Below, piece by piece: positions 25,972-35,162 of a DNA stretch of 42,732 nucleotides; within the stretch, counting starts at the first letter, position 1, and each line of letters starts with the position of its first letter. The DNA is from Aliivibrio_A kagoshimensis (lineage in GTDB: Bacteria; Pseudomonadota; Gammaproteobacteria; Enterobacterales; Vibrionaceae), in contig NZ_JAKJSQ010000036.1 in assembly GCF_050337105.1 (NCBI RefSeq), forward strand, positions 1 through 42,732. The letters are read 5' to 3'. A model generated the notes under the pieces. The model saw nothing but the letters and a program-made list of their open reading frames with translations, was not told the DNA's origin and did no database searches. The translations under genes were made by a program, and so were the position numbers.

Positions 25972-26952
25972 CTAGTCAACATTGTAAATCTTTGCTTTTA
26001 CCATGTTTCGATACTGACTTGGTGTGAGCGAAAATTGTTGTAAAAATCGAGTAGAAAAGTGGTAAGCGTCTTTGTAACCGACCTGCTCTGCCACATCTTG
26101 AATTGATAAGCTGAAATCTCGAATCAGTTGTTGTGCAATCTCCATGCGAATTTTTTGCAAATGTTGGTGTGGGGATTGCCCAACTTGTTCTTTGAATTTT
26201 CGGTTGAAGGTACGTAAGGGAAGCCCACTCGCTTGGGCTATTTGTTGCACGGTGATGGTTTGCGCCACGTTTCGCTTCATCCAATCTTGAGCAAACGCAA
26301 TTGACTCATCGAACTGCACTTCACCACCAATTTGGTAGAAAGGCTGGTGGCTAGTTTTCGAGATTTCGTGGCCATAATGAGTTTCAATGGTATTGGCAAT
26401 CTTTTGACCAAAACGCTCCATGATGAAGTAGAGAATCATCTCGGATTGGGAGTTGATACTGGCGCTACAAAATAGGCCGTTTGCCGCGGTAATGGATGCT
26501 TGTCGATTGAGTTTGACGTTAGGGTAACGGGCGGAAAATTTGTCATAAAAGTACCAATGAGTAGTGGCCACTTGGTGATCAAGCAGCCCAGTCTCTGCCA
26601 GCCAAGCAACACCGGTTCCCGTGGCAACCAATTGCGCCCCTTTTTGGTACTGTTTGACCAACCAAGGAACAATTTCAGGGATCTGGCCAATCGATGAGAA
26701 GGGGTTCCCCCACATGGGTGGCAGTACAATAATGTCGAACTCGGTTTCATCTTCAAAAGTGATGTCAGGTTGCAAACGAATCCCAGCTGTCAACGATGGA
26801 GATTGCAGGGTTGGCGCGACCAGCTTTATCTCAAAAGGGTCTCGTCGTTGAGTGCTACGATCGCGCAGACTTGCCGCACTGTTGAGCATTTCAGCTGCTA
26901 ACGATACCCCAGTTATTAAGGCTCGGTGGTAGAGAACAAACCCCACTTTCAT
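25972..26952 (-). CDS. GlxA-type AraC regulator with DJ-1/PfpI domain
   Basis: 326 residues. The N-terminal DJ-1/PfpI-like domain covers about 1-190 (FDIIVLPPMW; ATGTGVAWLAETGLLDHQVATTHWYF), and the C-terminal AraC domain about 225-320 has two helix-turn-helix units (TVQQIAQASGLPLRTFNRKF; IQDVAEQVGYKDAYHFSTRF). The usual nucleophile cysteine of the DJ-1 fold is replaced by Gly in ATGTGVA, so the domain is a sensor rather than an enzyme. The ATG at 26952 has AGGAG 6 bases upstream. Divergent from the FabY-like gene. The 238 bases between this gene and the large surface protein show no gene. Confidence 0.9.
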   Translation of the reverse strand: MKVGFVLYHRALITGVSLAAEMLNSAASLRDRSTQRRDPFEIKLVAPTLQSPSLTAGIRLQPDITFEDETEFDIIVLPPMWGNPFSSIGQIPEIVPWLVKQYQKGAQLVATGTGVAWLAETGLLDHQVATTHWYFYDKFSARYPNVKLNRQASITAANGLFCSASINSQSEMILYFIMERFGQKIANTIETHYGHEISKTSHQPFYQIGGEVQFDESIAFAQDWMKRNVAQTITVQQIAQASGLPLRTFNRKFKEQVGQSPHQHLQKIRMEIAQQLIRDFSLSIQDVAEQVGYKDAYHFSTRFLQQFSLTPSQYRNMVKAKIYNVD

Positions 26953-27076
26953 GCATGACTCCTATTATTTATGGTACGCCTGAGTGATACGAATAGACCT
27001 ATTTCATATGATATCGATAAAGTGGCACAAATATAAGTTATTTTGGCGCACTTGTAAGAGGATTAACCCATTTATC

Positions 27077-27099
27077 TTGCTATTCTAGACACATAGCAA
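27077..27099. repeat. Inverted repeat before the fabY-like gene
   Basis: Arms TTGCTAT (27077-27083) and ATAGCAA (27093-27099) with a 9-base centre, ending 7 bases before the GGAG ribosome site of the synthase gene. It could be an operator or a leader hairpin; nothing decides between them. Confidence 0.5.
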
Positions 27100-27117
27100 T
27101 ATTGATTTGGAGTCAAA

Positions 27118-29001
27118 ATGACAAAGTTACCATTAATTGTAGGACTCGGTGGCATGAATGCCGCTGGTCGTAGTTCAGGTTTTCACAGTTATAAGCGTAT
27201 GGTAGCCGATGTGCTCTCTGATGATGAGATGAGCAGTACTTGGCAAGATTTAGCCCATCGAATGGGACTGATTCAACACGATGAGAAAGTCAGTGTTGAG
27301 ATCATTGAAGCGATTAAAGCGGGAACATTAGTCCGCCGAATAGACTCTTTTGATCCTGATAATATCCTTTATCAATATAAAGCTACGTTGAGTAGTACTC
27401 CTCAAGAAACAGCAGAATCAACAACCAGTTCTGATCAGTTGAGCTTTACATTACGAAAATCAAAACTGCCTAATAAAATCCCAGATAATTGGAAGGTTGA
27501 GCTCATTGGTAGCAAAGCACACATCACAGTGCATGGCTCGATCGATGCTTTATTAGAAGATCGTGTGACGTTTCCTGTCTCAAGTGGCGGTAATATCCCT
27601 GCTGGATTTGATCCTGGTACGCTGTACAACTCGCGCTTTCACCCTCGTGGCCTGAAATTAACCGTTTATGGTGCTTCAGATGCGTTAAATTCAATGGGTG
27701 TTGAGTGGCAAGAAGTACTCAAACACATCAGCCCAGATGAAGTCTCGGTTTACGCTGGGTCGGCATTGGCACAAATTGATGATCAATCATTATCGGGTAT
27801 GGTTGCAGCACCGCTGACTGGTGGTCGTGTGAGTACCAAGATGATGGCGTTGTCACTTGCTGAGATGCCCGCCGATTTTGTTAACGGCTATGTAGTGAAT
27901 AGCATTGGCACAACGGGTACCAATATGGGCGCGTGTGCCTCTTTCCTTTATAACTTACGTCAAGGCATGCACGACATTCAACACGGAAAGTCAAAAGTCG
28001 TGATTGTCGGCAGTGCTGAGGCACCTGTGGTGTCAGAGGTGATGGAAGGTTTCCGAGTAATGGGTGCTTTGGCTGAAGATGAACAACTAAAAGCGTTAGA
28101 TAATAGTGATGTGGTTGATAATCGCCGAGCGTGCCGTCCTTTCTCAGATAACGCAGGTTTTACCATGGCTGAATCGTCTCAGTTTGCGGTATTAATGGAT
28201 GATGAATTAGCGCTAAAACTCGGTGCGAATATCCTTGGTTCAGTGGCCGATGTTTTTGTGAACGCGGATGCAAATAAAAAATCGATTTCAGCGCCGGGTG
28301 TCGGTAACTACGTCACTGTTGCTAAAGCGGCCGCACTATCGAAAGCCATTTTAGGTGAAAAGGGCTTACAGCAGACTTTTGTACAAGCACATGGTACAGG
28401 TACACCTCAGAACCGTGTTACTGAAAGCCACATCTTAAATGAAGTTGCTAAGACGTTTGAGATTGATAATTGGTCTGTAACCGCTATTAAATCTTACGTA
28501 GGCCACTCTATGAGTGCCGCTGCCGGTGATCAGCTAGCTGCTTCTTTAGGCGTTTGGAAATACGGTTGGATCCCAGGGATTAAAACCATTGAGTACGTTG
28601 CTGAAGATGTACATCAAACGCACTTGAATATTTTGACTGATCACTATTTTGCAGGCCATTGCGGTGAAAATTACAAAGCGGTAATTTTAAATGCCAAAGG
28701 GTTTGGTGGTAACAATGCAACGGCTTTAGTTCTTTCACCTACGCAAACGCTAAGCATGCTGGTTAAAAAATATGGTGATGATCGCATCTCGGCTTATCAG
28801 CAAAGAAACCTTACTGTTAAGAGTAATAGCGAACAATCAGATCAACGTGCATGTACTGGCAGTGAAACCATTCGCTACCAGTTTGGAGAGAGTGTGATGG
28901 ACGAAAGATCAGTTACCCTCACTCAAAATGATGTGACGCTGTCTGAGTTTGAGCAGAGCATTCCATTGATCCAAAAGAACCCTTATAGCGAATATTGCTA
29001 A
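27118..29001 (+). CDS. fabY: FabY-like beta-ketoacyl-ACP synthase
   Basis: 627 residues, far longer than FabB or FabF (about 410), with an N-terminal extension. The start MTKLPLIVGLGGMNAAGRSS matches the style of Pseudomonas FabY, which condenses acetyl-CoA with malonyl-ACP to begin fatty acid synthesis. The catalytic triad is present: Cys273 in NMGACASFLYN, His425 in QAHGTGTP and His463 in VGHSMSAAAG. The last 65 residues are low in recognisable motifs. GGAG lies before the ATG. Single gene, ended by a strong terminator. The FabY label rests on length and the N-terminal block; a general ketoacyl synthase is certain. Confidence 0.85.
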   Translation: MTKLPLIVGLGGMNAAGRSSGFHSYKRMVADVLSDDEMSSTWQDLAHRMGLIQHDEKVSVEIIEAIKAGTLVRRIDSFDPDNILYQYKATLSSTPQETAESTTSSDQLSFTLRKSKLPNKIPDNWKVELIGSKAHITVHGSIDALLEDRVTFPVSSGGNIPAGFDPGTLYNSRFHPRGLKLTVYGASDALNSMGVEWQEVLKHISPDEVSVYAGSALAQIDDQSLSGMVAAPLTGGRVSTKMMALSLAEMPADFVNGYVVNSIGTTGTNMGACASFLYNLRQGMHDIQHGKSKVVIVGSAEAPVVSEVMEGFRVMGALAEDEQLKALDNSDVVDNRRACRPFSDNAGFTMAESSQFAVLMDDELALKLGANILGSVADVFVNADANKKSISAPGVGNYVTVAKAAALSKAILGEKGLQQTFVQAHGTGTPQNRVTESHILNEVAKTFEIDNWSVTAIKSYVGHSMSAAAGDQLAASLGVWKYGWIPGIKTIEYVAEDVHQTHLNILTDHYFAGHCGENYKAVILNAKGFGGNNATALVLSPTQTLSMLVKKYGDDRISAYQQRNLTVKSNSEQSDQRACTGSETIRYQFGESVMDERSVTLTQNDVTLSEFEQSIPLIQKNPYSEYC

Positions 29002-29022
29002 GGTGTTATGAGTCTATATGGT

Positions 29023-29053
29023 AAAAGGGAAGAGCTGAAGCTCTTCCCTTTTT
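29023..29053. terminator. Bidirectional intrinsic terminator
   Basis: A 13-bp perfect stem, AAAAGGGAAGAGC (29023-29035) with GCTCTTCCCTTTT (29040-29052), a TGAA loop and a T run. It serves both the synthase gene and the convergent ybjQ gene. Confidence 0.9.
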
Positions 29054-29061
29054 AATACTCA

Positions 29062-29379
29062 CTAGTTTTGTAACTTCACCGCGGTTCCAAAAGCCATTAT
29101 TTCGGAGGACCCATCCATGATAGCGCTAGTGGTAAATCGGATCCCTACCACGGCATCGGCACCGAGTTCTCTGGCTTGAGATACCAGACGCTCAATGGCA
29201 ACATTTCGAGCCTCTGTAAGCATTTCTGTGTACCCTTTAAGCTCTCCGCCTACTATCCCTTTTAAACCAGCCATAATGTCACGGCCAATATGCTTTGATT
29301 GAACGACATTACCGGTGACTACGCCCAATATCTCTGTTACTTCTCGGTTTGGAACCGTCTCAGTGGTAGTAAAAATCAT
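29062..29379 (-). CDS. ybjQ: YbjQ-family (DUF74) protein, full-length copy
   Basis: A 105-residue protein of the YbjQ/heavy-metal-binding family (GVVTGNVVQSKHIGRDIMAGLKGIVGGE; EARNVAIERLV; LGADAVVGIRF). Family members form pentamers; the physiological role is unknown. GGAGG precedes the ATG at 29379 by 4 bases. A second copy, shortened at its C-terminus, lies at 37557-37841. This copy keeps the full end IMAFGTAVKLQN. It lies downstream of the marR gene with 44 bases between, so the two may be co-transcribed. Confidence 0.92.
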   Translation of the reverse strand: MIFTTTETVPNREVTEILGVVTGNVVQSKHIGRDIMAGLKGIVGGELKGYTEMLTEARNVAIERLVSQARELGADAVVGIRFTTSAIMDGSSEIMAFGTAVKLQN

Positions 29380-29423
29380 AGAACCTCCATATTACTCAAC
29401 GAATCATTGAGTTAGATATATTT

Positions 29424-29921
29424 TTATTCTTCATGCTCGGATAACAGAACTTTTTTTAGTAGTAGGCTGAGCTGTTGTTGCTCTTTGTGGCTAAGTACAG
29501 TCAACATATTATCCATATTAGCAACATGCTCATTCACAGCTGTGTCAATGAGCTCAATCCCTTTCTCGGTAAGCGTTACTTTACAACTTCTTCTATCTTC
29601 TTCACTAGCGACTCTTTGCACAAACCCACGTTTTACTAGCTGTTCAATGCGTGTGCTTACTGCTCCAGAAGAGAGCATTAGAGCGTGATAGAGCTCGGTC
29701 GGAGTTACGGCAGCATTAGTTCTACGCAGGGTGGCCAATATATCGAACTCCACAATACTCATGCCATGCTCTTTAAAAACCACTTCTAATTTAGATGTCC
29801 ATATATTGCTTGTCCGGCGTAAGCGTGCAACAACCCCCATGGTAGAGCTGTCCAACTCGGGCCTCGCAGCAGCCCACTGAGCTAAAATATGATCAACACT
29901 GTCTCTATTATTTATTGCCAT
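29424..29921 (-). CDS. MarR-family regulator
   Basis: 165 residues. Winged-helix core: FDILATLRRTNAAVTPTELYHALMLSSGAVSTRIEQLVKRGFVQRV, then the wing SEEDRRSCKVTLTEKG. It is longer than typical MarR because of an N-terminal extension of about 40 residues. I use the ATG at 29921 with AGGG upstream; a TTG at 29948 would extend it by nine residues but lies on a repeat that is probably the operator. Divergent from an EamA transporter and FMN reductase pair, the likely targets. Confidence 0.88.
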   Translation of the reverse strand: MAINNRDSVDHILAQWAAARPELDSSTMGVVARLRRTSNIWTSKLEVVFKEHGMSIVEFDILATLRRTNAAVTPTELYHALMLSSGAVSTRIEQLVKRGFVQRVASEEDRRSCKVTLTEKGIELIDTAVNEHVANMDNMLTVLSHKEQQQLSLLLKKVLLSEHEE

Positions 29922-29946
29922 CGGTTTGCCCTGATTGATTCTTTTC

Positions 29947-30022
29947 AAAAAGATACTTGATTAAAAACTAAGTATACAATGTTTTCTGAAAAGTATCATT
30001 TTAAAAAGATACTTGACTAAAA
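29947..30022. promoter_or_regulatory. Repeated operator-like sites between marR and eamA
   Basis: The 12-base core AAAAAGATACTT at 29947-29958 recurs at 30003-30014, and the following bases (TGATTAAAA, TGACTAAAA) differ at one place, giving a 20-base direct repeat 56 bases apart. Each GATACTT also pairs with a nearby AAGTAT(C): arms 29953-29958/29970-29975 and 29991-29997/30008-30014. This is the expected look of paired MarR operators. Promoter elements could not be fixed with confidence. Confidence 0.6.
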
Positions 30023-30102
30023 GTTGCTTTCCCCTTAATCTTTAAAAACTGTCTTTTTGAAAAGACAAATTAGTCAGCTAATCATTAAGGAACGGGCTAA
30101 AT

Positions 30103-30987
30103 ATGAATCGGATTCAACAGATGAAAACCCTAGGTGTGACTGCAATTGCTCCCATAATATGGGGCAGCACTTATATTGTGACAACAGAGGCGCTTCCTCC
30201 TGAAAGCCCACTTATCGCTTCAACCATTCGTGCGTTACCGGCTGGGATATTGCTGGTTTTGATCAGTAGAGCGAGCTTATCTGGGATGTGGTGGTTACGG
30301 ATGGCGGCGCTTGGTTTTTTAAATATCGGGCTTTTTTTCTATTGTTTGTTTTATGCCGCTACTTACCTTCCTGGTGGGATGGCATCAATGGTGATGTCTA
30401 GTCAGCCTGTTGTTGTCATGATCATGAGCTGGTATCTATTAAATACTGAGTTCTCTTCGAAACAGTTGCTTGCTAGTGTATTCGGCATATGTGGTGTTGG
30501 ATTGTTAGTGCTGAACAGTGCCGCAGAGCTTAATATTGAAGGAGTATTTATTGCTATTTTAGGCACTTTAAGTATGGCTTCAGGTGTTGTGCTTACAAAA
30601 AAATGGGGTCGCCCAACGAATATGACTATGCTTGGATTTACCGGTTGGCAGCTGCTGTTTGGTGGGATTATTTTATTTCCTGTTTCACTCTGGTTAGAGG
30701 GAGTGCCTTCACAGCTTACCTCAATTAACTACTTAGGTTATGGCTACTTAAGTATTGTAGGAGCAATGTTGGGTTATTATTTATGGTTTCGTGGTATCGA
30801 AAAGCTTCCACCTGTAACCGTTTCATTTCTCGGGTTTTTAAGCAGTGTCTCAGCGTGTGTACTTGGCTATTTTATCCTTAATCAAACCATGACTTGGCCA
30901 CAACTTCTGGGTGCACTCTCAATTTTATTATCTATTGTGTTGGCAGCTCCTAGTCTGCCAGCACAAGCTAAACCACTTCAAATATAA
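30103..30987 (+). CDS. EamA/DMT-family transporter
   Basis: 294 residues with ten predicted helices in two repeats (IAPIIWGSTYIVTTEALPPESPL; FLGFLSSVSACVLGYFILNQ). Substrate unknown; the family exports small metabolites and some drugs. Followed 20 bases later by an FMN reductase gene on the same strand, so a two-gene operon opposite a MarR regulator, the usual layout of an inducible efflux and detoxification unit. Confidence 0.88.
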   Translation: MNRIQQMKTLGVTAIAPIIWGSTYIVTTEALPPESPLIASTIRALPAGILLVLISRASLSGMWWLRMAALGFLNIGLFFYCLFYAATYLPGGMASMVMSSQPVVVMIMSWYLLNTEFSSKQLLASVFGICGVGLLVLNSAAELNIEGVFIAILGTLSMASGVVLTKKWGRPTNMTMLGFTGWQLLFGGIILFPVSLWLEGVPSQLTSINYLGYGYLSIVGAMLGYYLWFRGIEKLPPVTVSFLGFLSSVSACVLGYFILNQTMTWPQLLGALSILLSIVLAAPSLPAQAKPLQI

Positions 30988-31007
30988 CAAACGAAAAGGG
31001 ATTTATT

Positions 31008-31601
31008 ATGAATATAACGATTGTTTCTGGAAGCCAAAGAGCGAGCTCTCAAAGTGTAAAGGTGGCGAATTATCTGCAAACTTTAACTGCACCTCACTTT
31101 GATAACGTAGATATACTCGATTTACACCAATTGGCCCTTCCTATGTGGAATGAAGGAGTATGGCAAGGTACCGATGAGTGGAAGCTGTGGGATCCTATTG
31201 CCAAAATGCTGAAAGAGTCTGACGCTTTTGTTTTTATTACTCCTGAGTGGCACGGCATGGCTACCCCCGCGTTGAAAAACTTTTTGATGCTGACTACCGA
31301 TAATGAGTTGGCGCATAAGCCTGCACTGTTGGTCAGTGTTTCATCGAGTATTAATGGGGTGTACCCAATCAGTGAATTACGAATGACGGGAAACAAGAAC
31401 AATCACGTCTGTTTCTTGCCTGATCATCTGATTTTCAGAAACTGCGAAAGTAGTTTAACTTCAGACAATGAATGTAGTGATCAACCAATGCAGGAGCGCA
31501 GTGAATATACTATACAATTACTCGCGTCGTACGCCAATGCGCTTGCTCCTGTGCACCGTGATATGGTGAATGCTGGTAAACCATTTCGCTACGGGATGTA
31601 G
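31008..31601 (+). CDS. NAD(P)H-dependent FMN reductase
   Basis: 197 residues with a flavodoxin-like fold: FMN phosphate-binding loop SGSQRASSQSVKVANYL near residues 7-23 and the second FMN loop TPEWHGMATPALKNFL near 79-94. It reduces FMN, quinones or related substrates. AGGG lies before the ATG. Co-transcribed with the EamA gene. Confidence 0.87.
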   Translation: MNITIVSGSQRASSQSVKVANYLQTLTAPHFDNVDILDLHQLALPMWNEGVWQGTDEWKLWDPIAKMLKESDAFVFITPEWHGMATPALKNFLMLTTDNELAHKPALLVSVSSSINGVYPISELRMTGNKNNHVCFLPDHLIFRNCESSLTSDNECSDQPMQERSEYTIQLLASYANALAPVHRDMVNAGKPFRYGM

Positions 31602-31626
31602 TGAGAGAGTGTGACGATTCTTTGTG

Positions 31627-31827
31627 TTATTGGGTTTCATCACTGATATCGTCAATCACTTTTTTGGTGTTTGAACTGACGGATTTGGCCACGTCTCGAC
31701 TGGCGTGGCCGATGGAAGTGGTTACATCTTTGGTCTTGTGTCCGATTGCTTTACCGGTTGCTTTTAACTCGGCACAGGCGGGTAAAAGTAGTAGGATAAT
31801 GATTGGTAAAGCGAGACTGTTTTTCAT
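31627..31827 (-). CDS. Small lipoprotein
   Basis: 66 residues. Signal peptide MKNSLALPIIILLLL followed by the lipobox LPAC, with the lipidated Cys at 18. The mature part is about 48 residues, polar and likely helical (TGKAIGHKTKDVTTSIGHASRDVAKSV). It recalls entericidin-like small lipoproteins in size, but I would not name it so. I use the ATG at 31827; longer readings from upstream put a charged stretch before the signal peptide. Confidence 0.75.
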   Translation of the reverse strand: MKNSLALPIIILLLLPACAELKATGKAIGHKTKDVTTSIGHASRDVAKSVSSNTKKVIDDISDETQ

Positions 31828-31921
31828 GATGAACCTTGAAACTATTCCATTCTGTTTACCATACCGATGAAGTTTGGTGCTGATCAAATGTCTGATCTGA
31901 TTTTGCGCAGCTTATCTTAAA

Positions 31922-32503
31922 TTAAAAGGTAGATTCAATTTTATGCACGAACTTTTCGATTTTTGAGGGGGTAAGCTCCTCACTCTTATACAGAGATAGC
32001 ATTTTGAATTTGCAGTTGGATGCACAGGCGCCTAATAAAGCAAGTTTTAATACTTTTTTCACCGGACATCTTAAAACAAAAGTATCTACCCACCATGGGG
32101 ATCCTAAAGTAGTGACAACTTTCATCTCCTTCAAATTACTTAAACACTGCTTTATTGGACCATAGTCAGAAGCATGTTCATAAGCATGCCCCGGTGCCCA
32201 TACACGATCAAACCGCCCCTTTAAAATAGCGGGAAAACTGAACCACCACGTCGGAAAGATCAATACTAATGACTCTACTTGCTTAAGCTGTTCGATATCT
32301 TCGCTCATTTGACTTATATCTAACTGCTCGTCGTAGTAACTTCCCCTCTCGGCTTGGCTTAATACGGGGTTGAATTGCTCAGCATAGAGATCCTTTACTG
32401 TTACCTGATAGCCTTTATTTACTAAATGCCGAATGGTTTTGCCAGCTAAATACTTACAAAGACTATTTTCTAATGGATGTGCGATAACAACTAAACAATT
32501 CAC
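31922..32503 (-). CDS. NQO1/MdaB-type flavodoxin-fold quinone reductase
   Basis: 193 residues. N-terminal IAHPLENSLCKYLAGKTI and the conserved IFPTWWFSFPAILKGRFDRVWAPG block mark the NAD(P)H:quinone oxidoreductase family, which performs two-electron reduction of quinones. The start is a GTG at 32503 with AAGGA 6 bases upstream. Divergent from the double-binding-domain cyclase; the 88-base gap must hold both promoters. Confidence 0.87.
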   Translation of the reverse strand: MNCLVVIAHPLENSLCKYLAGKTIRHLVNKGYQVTVKDLYAEQFNPVLSQAERGSYYDEQLDISQMSEDIEQLKQVESLVLIFPTWWFSFPAILKGRFDRVWAPGHAYEHASDYGPIKQCLSNLKEMKVVTTLGSPWWVDTFVLRCPVKKVLKLALLGACASNCKFKMLSLYKSEELTPSKIEKFVHKIESTF

Positions 32504-32591
32504 GATAGTTCCTTATCAGTCCCTTTATTATCAGTATTGTCAATAGGTGACCTATACTTGTTAATTCAGCATGTGAGTGGAGTTGTGTTTA

Positions 32592-35060
32592 ATGAAACCT
32601 TTCTTAGTACTGCTCTTATGCCTGTTCATGCCATTCAAACTCTTAGCGACGGAAATTGCCCTGTTTGTCCCGAATCTGGATACTCCGTTTTGGCATTTAG
32701 AAATAAAGTTTGCACAGGCGGCGGCGGATGACCTTGGCGTAACGTTACAGGTTTTTAATGCTGAGAATCAATCCCAACGTATGGTACAACAGGTGCTTGA
32801 TGCTTGTGAGCAAGGTGTCGATGGTATTTTGTTTATGAACTATGAGCAAAATGGTGAAAGTATTCTCGCGATCACTGAGCGTTATGATATCCCTAGTATC
32901 TTGTATAACACGGGTTTTATGACCAACGATCTACTTCCACGCACAAAATACAAATCTTGGATTGGCGCGATTCTTCCGGATGATAAGAGACTGGGTGCTT
33001 TGTTGGCAGAGCAGCTGCTTCAAAGAGCCTATGATAACAATATTGAACAGATAAATTTATTCGTGGTGAATGGCAACTTGAAAGAGGTTTCGACTCAACA
33101 GCGCAATCAAGGCCTATATCAATTTATTAATTATGATCCCAAAGTAAGGGTGGTTGCTGAAACTGATGCTGGAAAGGGGTGGAGTCGTAGTGAATCAAAG
33201 CGTCTATTTATTGAAAAATATCAACAGCATCCGAGTATTAATGTGGTTTGGGCTGCTTCAGACAATATAGCTTTAGGCATTCGAGACGCAATGACGGAGC
33301 TAGCATTACCCATGGACAGTATTATTGTTGGTGGAATTGATTGGTTACCAGACGCACTCGATATTGTGGAGAGCATAGATAGTCATATCACGATTGGAGG
33401 GCATTTTACCGAGGCTGCGTGGGGGATCATCCTGCTAAAAGACTATTTAAGTAATAACGACTTTGTCAATGAATCGACTCAGTTTCATTCTCAAATGCAC
33501 TCAATAAACCATCAAAACATACAAATGTTCCAACTTTTTATGGAAGATAATTGGGCTCGAATTGACTTTAAGACACTGTCAAAGGTGCACGACGGCAGCA
33601 AACTCTATAATTTCAGTATCATTAATCTGCTCGATTCTTATTATCAAAGCAGTAAAGTGCTTCAACTGACGGAGAATGAGATCAATTGGTTGCATAATCA
33701 TAAGAGCATTAAATTGGCTATCGATATTGATTGGCCCCCTTTTGAATACGTTAATGAGAATAGGGTATATCAAGGTATTGCTGCAGATTACATCAAGTTG
33801 ATAGAAGAGCGTCTTGGTATAGAGATGGTACCTACTACCGAGATGACGTGGCCAGAGGTGATAGAGGCGAGTAAGCGGCGTGAATTGGATCTCTACCCTG
33901 CCCTAGCGATCACTTCCGAACGAAAAAAATATTTGAATTTCACTCGACCTTATCTTAGATTTCCGATGATGATAATCACCAATCAAGAGATCCCTTTTAT
34001 TGGAGATATTGACGTTTTAAATGGCCAAGAGGTAGCGGTCATCAAAGGTTATGCGTCGCAAGAGATGATACAGACTACTCATCCAAACATTGTACAGGTT
34101 GAAATGGAGAATGTGACAGCGGCATTAGAAGCAGTCTCTTCTGGCAGGGTGATGGCGTATATAGGAAATATTGCCACGGTGAATTATGTGATACAACGGG
34201 AGGGTTTTACTAATTTAAAAGTATCAGGTGTTACTCCCTATCGATTCGATCTCAGTATGGCGGTGCGCAGCGACTGGCCAATTTTGCAGACTATTTTGCA
34301 AAAGGCACTAGATTCACTTTCTGAAGGAGAGAAGAGAACGATTTATTCTCGTTGGGTTACTCTACAATATGAGCACGGTTTCGATTACAGTTTAGTCTGG
34401 AAAGTGATTGTGATTTCACTGCTAGTGCTTGTCATATTGAGTTATTGGACTAATAAACTGTCAAACTTGAACAATACATTGAGTTTTGAAGTGGCTGAAA
34501 GAAAGCGAATAGAATTGCAATTACGACAAGAGAAGAAAAAAAATGAGAAACTGGCCATTACCGACCCATTAACAGGGCTGTTTAACCGTCGTCATTACAT
34601 CCATGTGCTGCCTGCAGAGATGAACCGGATACATCGCAATAATGAGTGGCTGAGCTTTGTTATGATCGATTTGGATTGTTTCAAACAGTATAACGATAAC
34701 TATGGCCACCATAATGGTGACCATGTATTGGTTCTCGTTTCAAGTGCATTACAAAGTCTTTGTCATCGCTCGTCAGATTACTGTTTCCGACTAGGCGGTG
34801 AAGAGTTTGGTGTCATATTCTCAGGGTTAGACCCAAATGAAGCCATCGCTTTTACGGAAAAATTCAGAATTACGATTGAAGAGTTACAGATAGAGCATCA
34901 ATTTAATAGCTCAAAACCGGTAGTGACGGCTTCTTTTGGACTTGTAATATCCAACACTTCAAAACATACAATGGAACAACTCTATGAGTCAGCCGATAAT
35001 GCGCTCTATCGTGCGAAAGAGGCGGGACGCAACGCTATTGAGTCAGTGGTATTGGATTAG
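32592..35060 (+). CDS. Diguanylate cyclase with two periplasmic solute-binding domains
   Basis: 822 residues. A signal peptide (MKPFLVLLLCLFMPFKLLA) precedes a type I periplasmic binding domain at about 20-320 (IALFVPNLDTPFWHLEIKFAQ; VVWAASDNIALGIRDAM), then an SBP_bac_3 type II domain at about 350-590 (IKLAIDIDWPPFEYVN; LAITSERKKYLNFTRPY). One membrane helix lies at about 603-623, then a short coiled coil and a GGDEF domain (about 650-815). The active motif is GGEEF at 735-739, with an RSSD inhibitory site just upstream. It should make c-di-GMP in response to one or two periplasmic ligands. ATG at 32592 with GGAG 9 bases upstream; a GTG at 32577 is weaker. Confidence 0.9.
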   Translation: MKPFLVLLLCLFMPFKLLATEIALFVPNLDTPFWHLEIKFAQAAADDLGVTLQVFNAENQSQRMVQQVLDACEQGVDGILFMNYEQNGESILAITERYDIPSILYNTGFMTNDLLPRTKYKSWIGAILPDDKRLGALLAEQLLQRAYDNNIEQINLFVVNGNLKEVSTQQRNQGLYQFINYDPKVRVVAETDAGKGWSRSESKRLFIEKYQQHPSINVVWAASDNIALGIRDAMTELALPMDSIIVGGIDWLPDALDIVESIDSHITIGGHFTEAAWGIILLKDYLSNNDFVNESTQFHSQMHSINHQNIQMFQLFMEDNWARIDFKTLSKVHDGSKLYNFSIINLLDSYYQSSKVLQLTENEINWLHNHKSIKLAIDIDWPPFEYVNENRVYQGIAADYIKLIEERLGIEMVPTTEMTWPEVIEASKRRELDLYPALAITSERKKYLNFTRPYLRFPMMIITNQEIPFIGDIDVLNGQEVAVIKGYASQEMIQTTHPNIVQVEMENVTAALEAVSSGRVMAYIGNIATVNYVIQREGFTNLKVSGVTPYRFDLSMAVRSDWPILQTILQKALDSLSEGEKRTIYSRWVTLQYEHGFDYSLVWKVIVISLLVLVILSYWTNKLSNLNNTLSFEVAERKRIELQLRQEKKKNEKLAITDPLTGLFNRRHYIHVLPAEMNRIHRNNEWLSFVMIDLDCFKQYNDNYGHHNGDHVLVLVSSALQSLCHRSSDYCFRLGGEEFGVIFSGLDPNEAIAFTEKFRITIEELQIEHQFNSSKPVVTASFGLVISNTSKHTMEQLYESADNALYRAKEAGRNAIESVVLD

Positions 35061-35162
35061 TTTTCTTCTATCGAAACGGTTGGCTATGCGTTGTTATGTC
35101 TTGCTTTCTTCCATTAATCGCATAATGATAACTGGCATTAATGTATTACTAGGTAAGTATTG

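Noticed and set aside
27030..27050. Sigma-54-like TGGCAC before the FabY-like gene
   Set aside because: The required GC element 10-11 bases later is absent.
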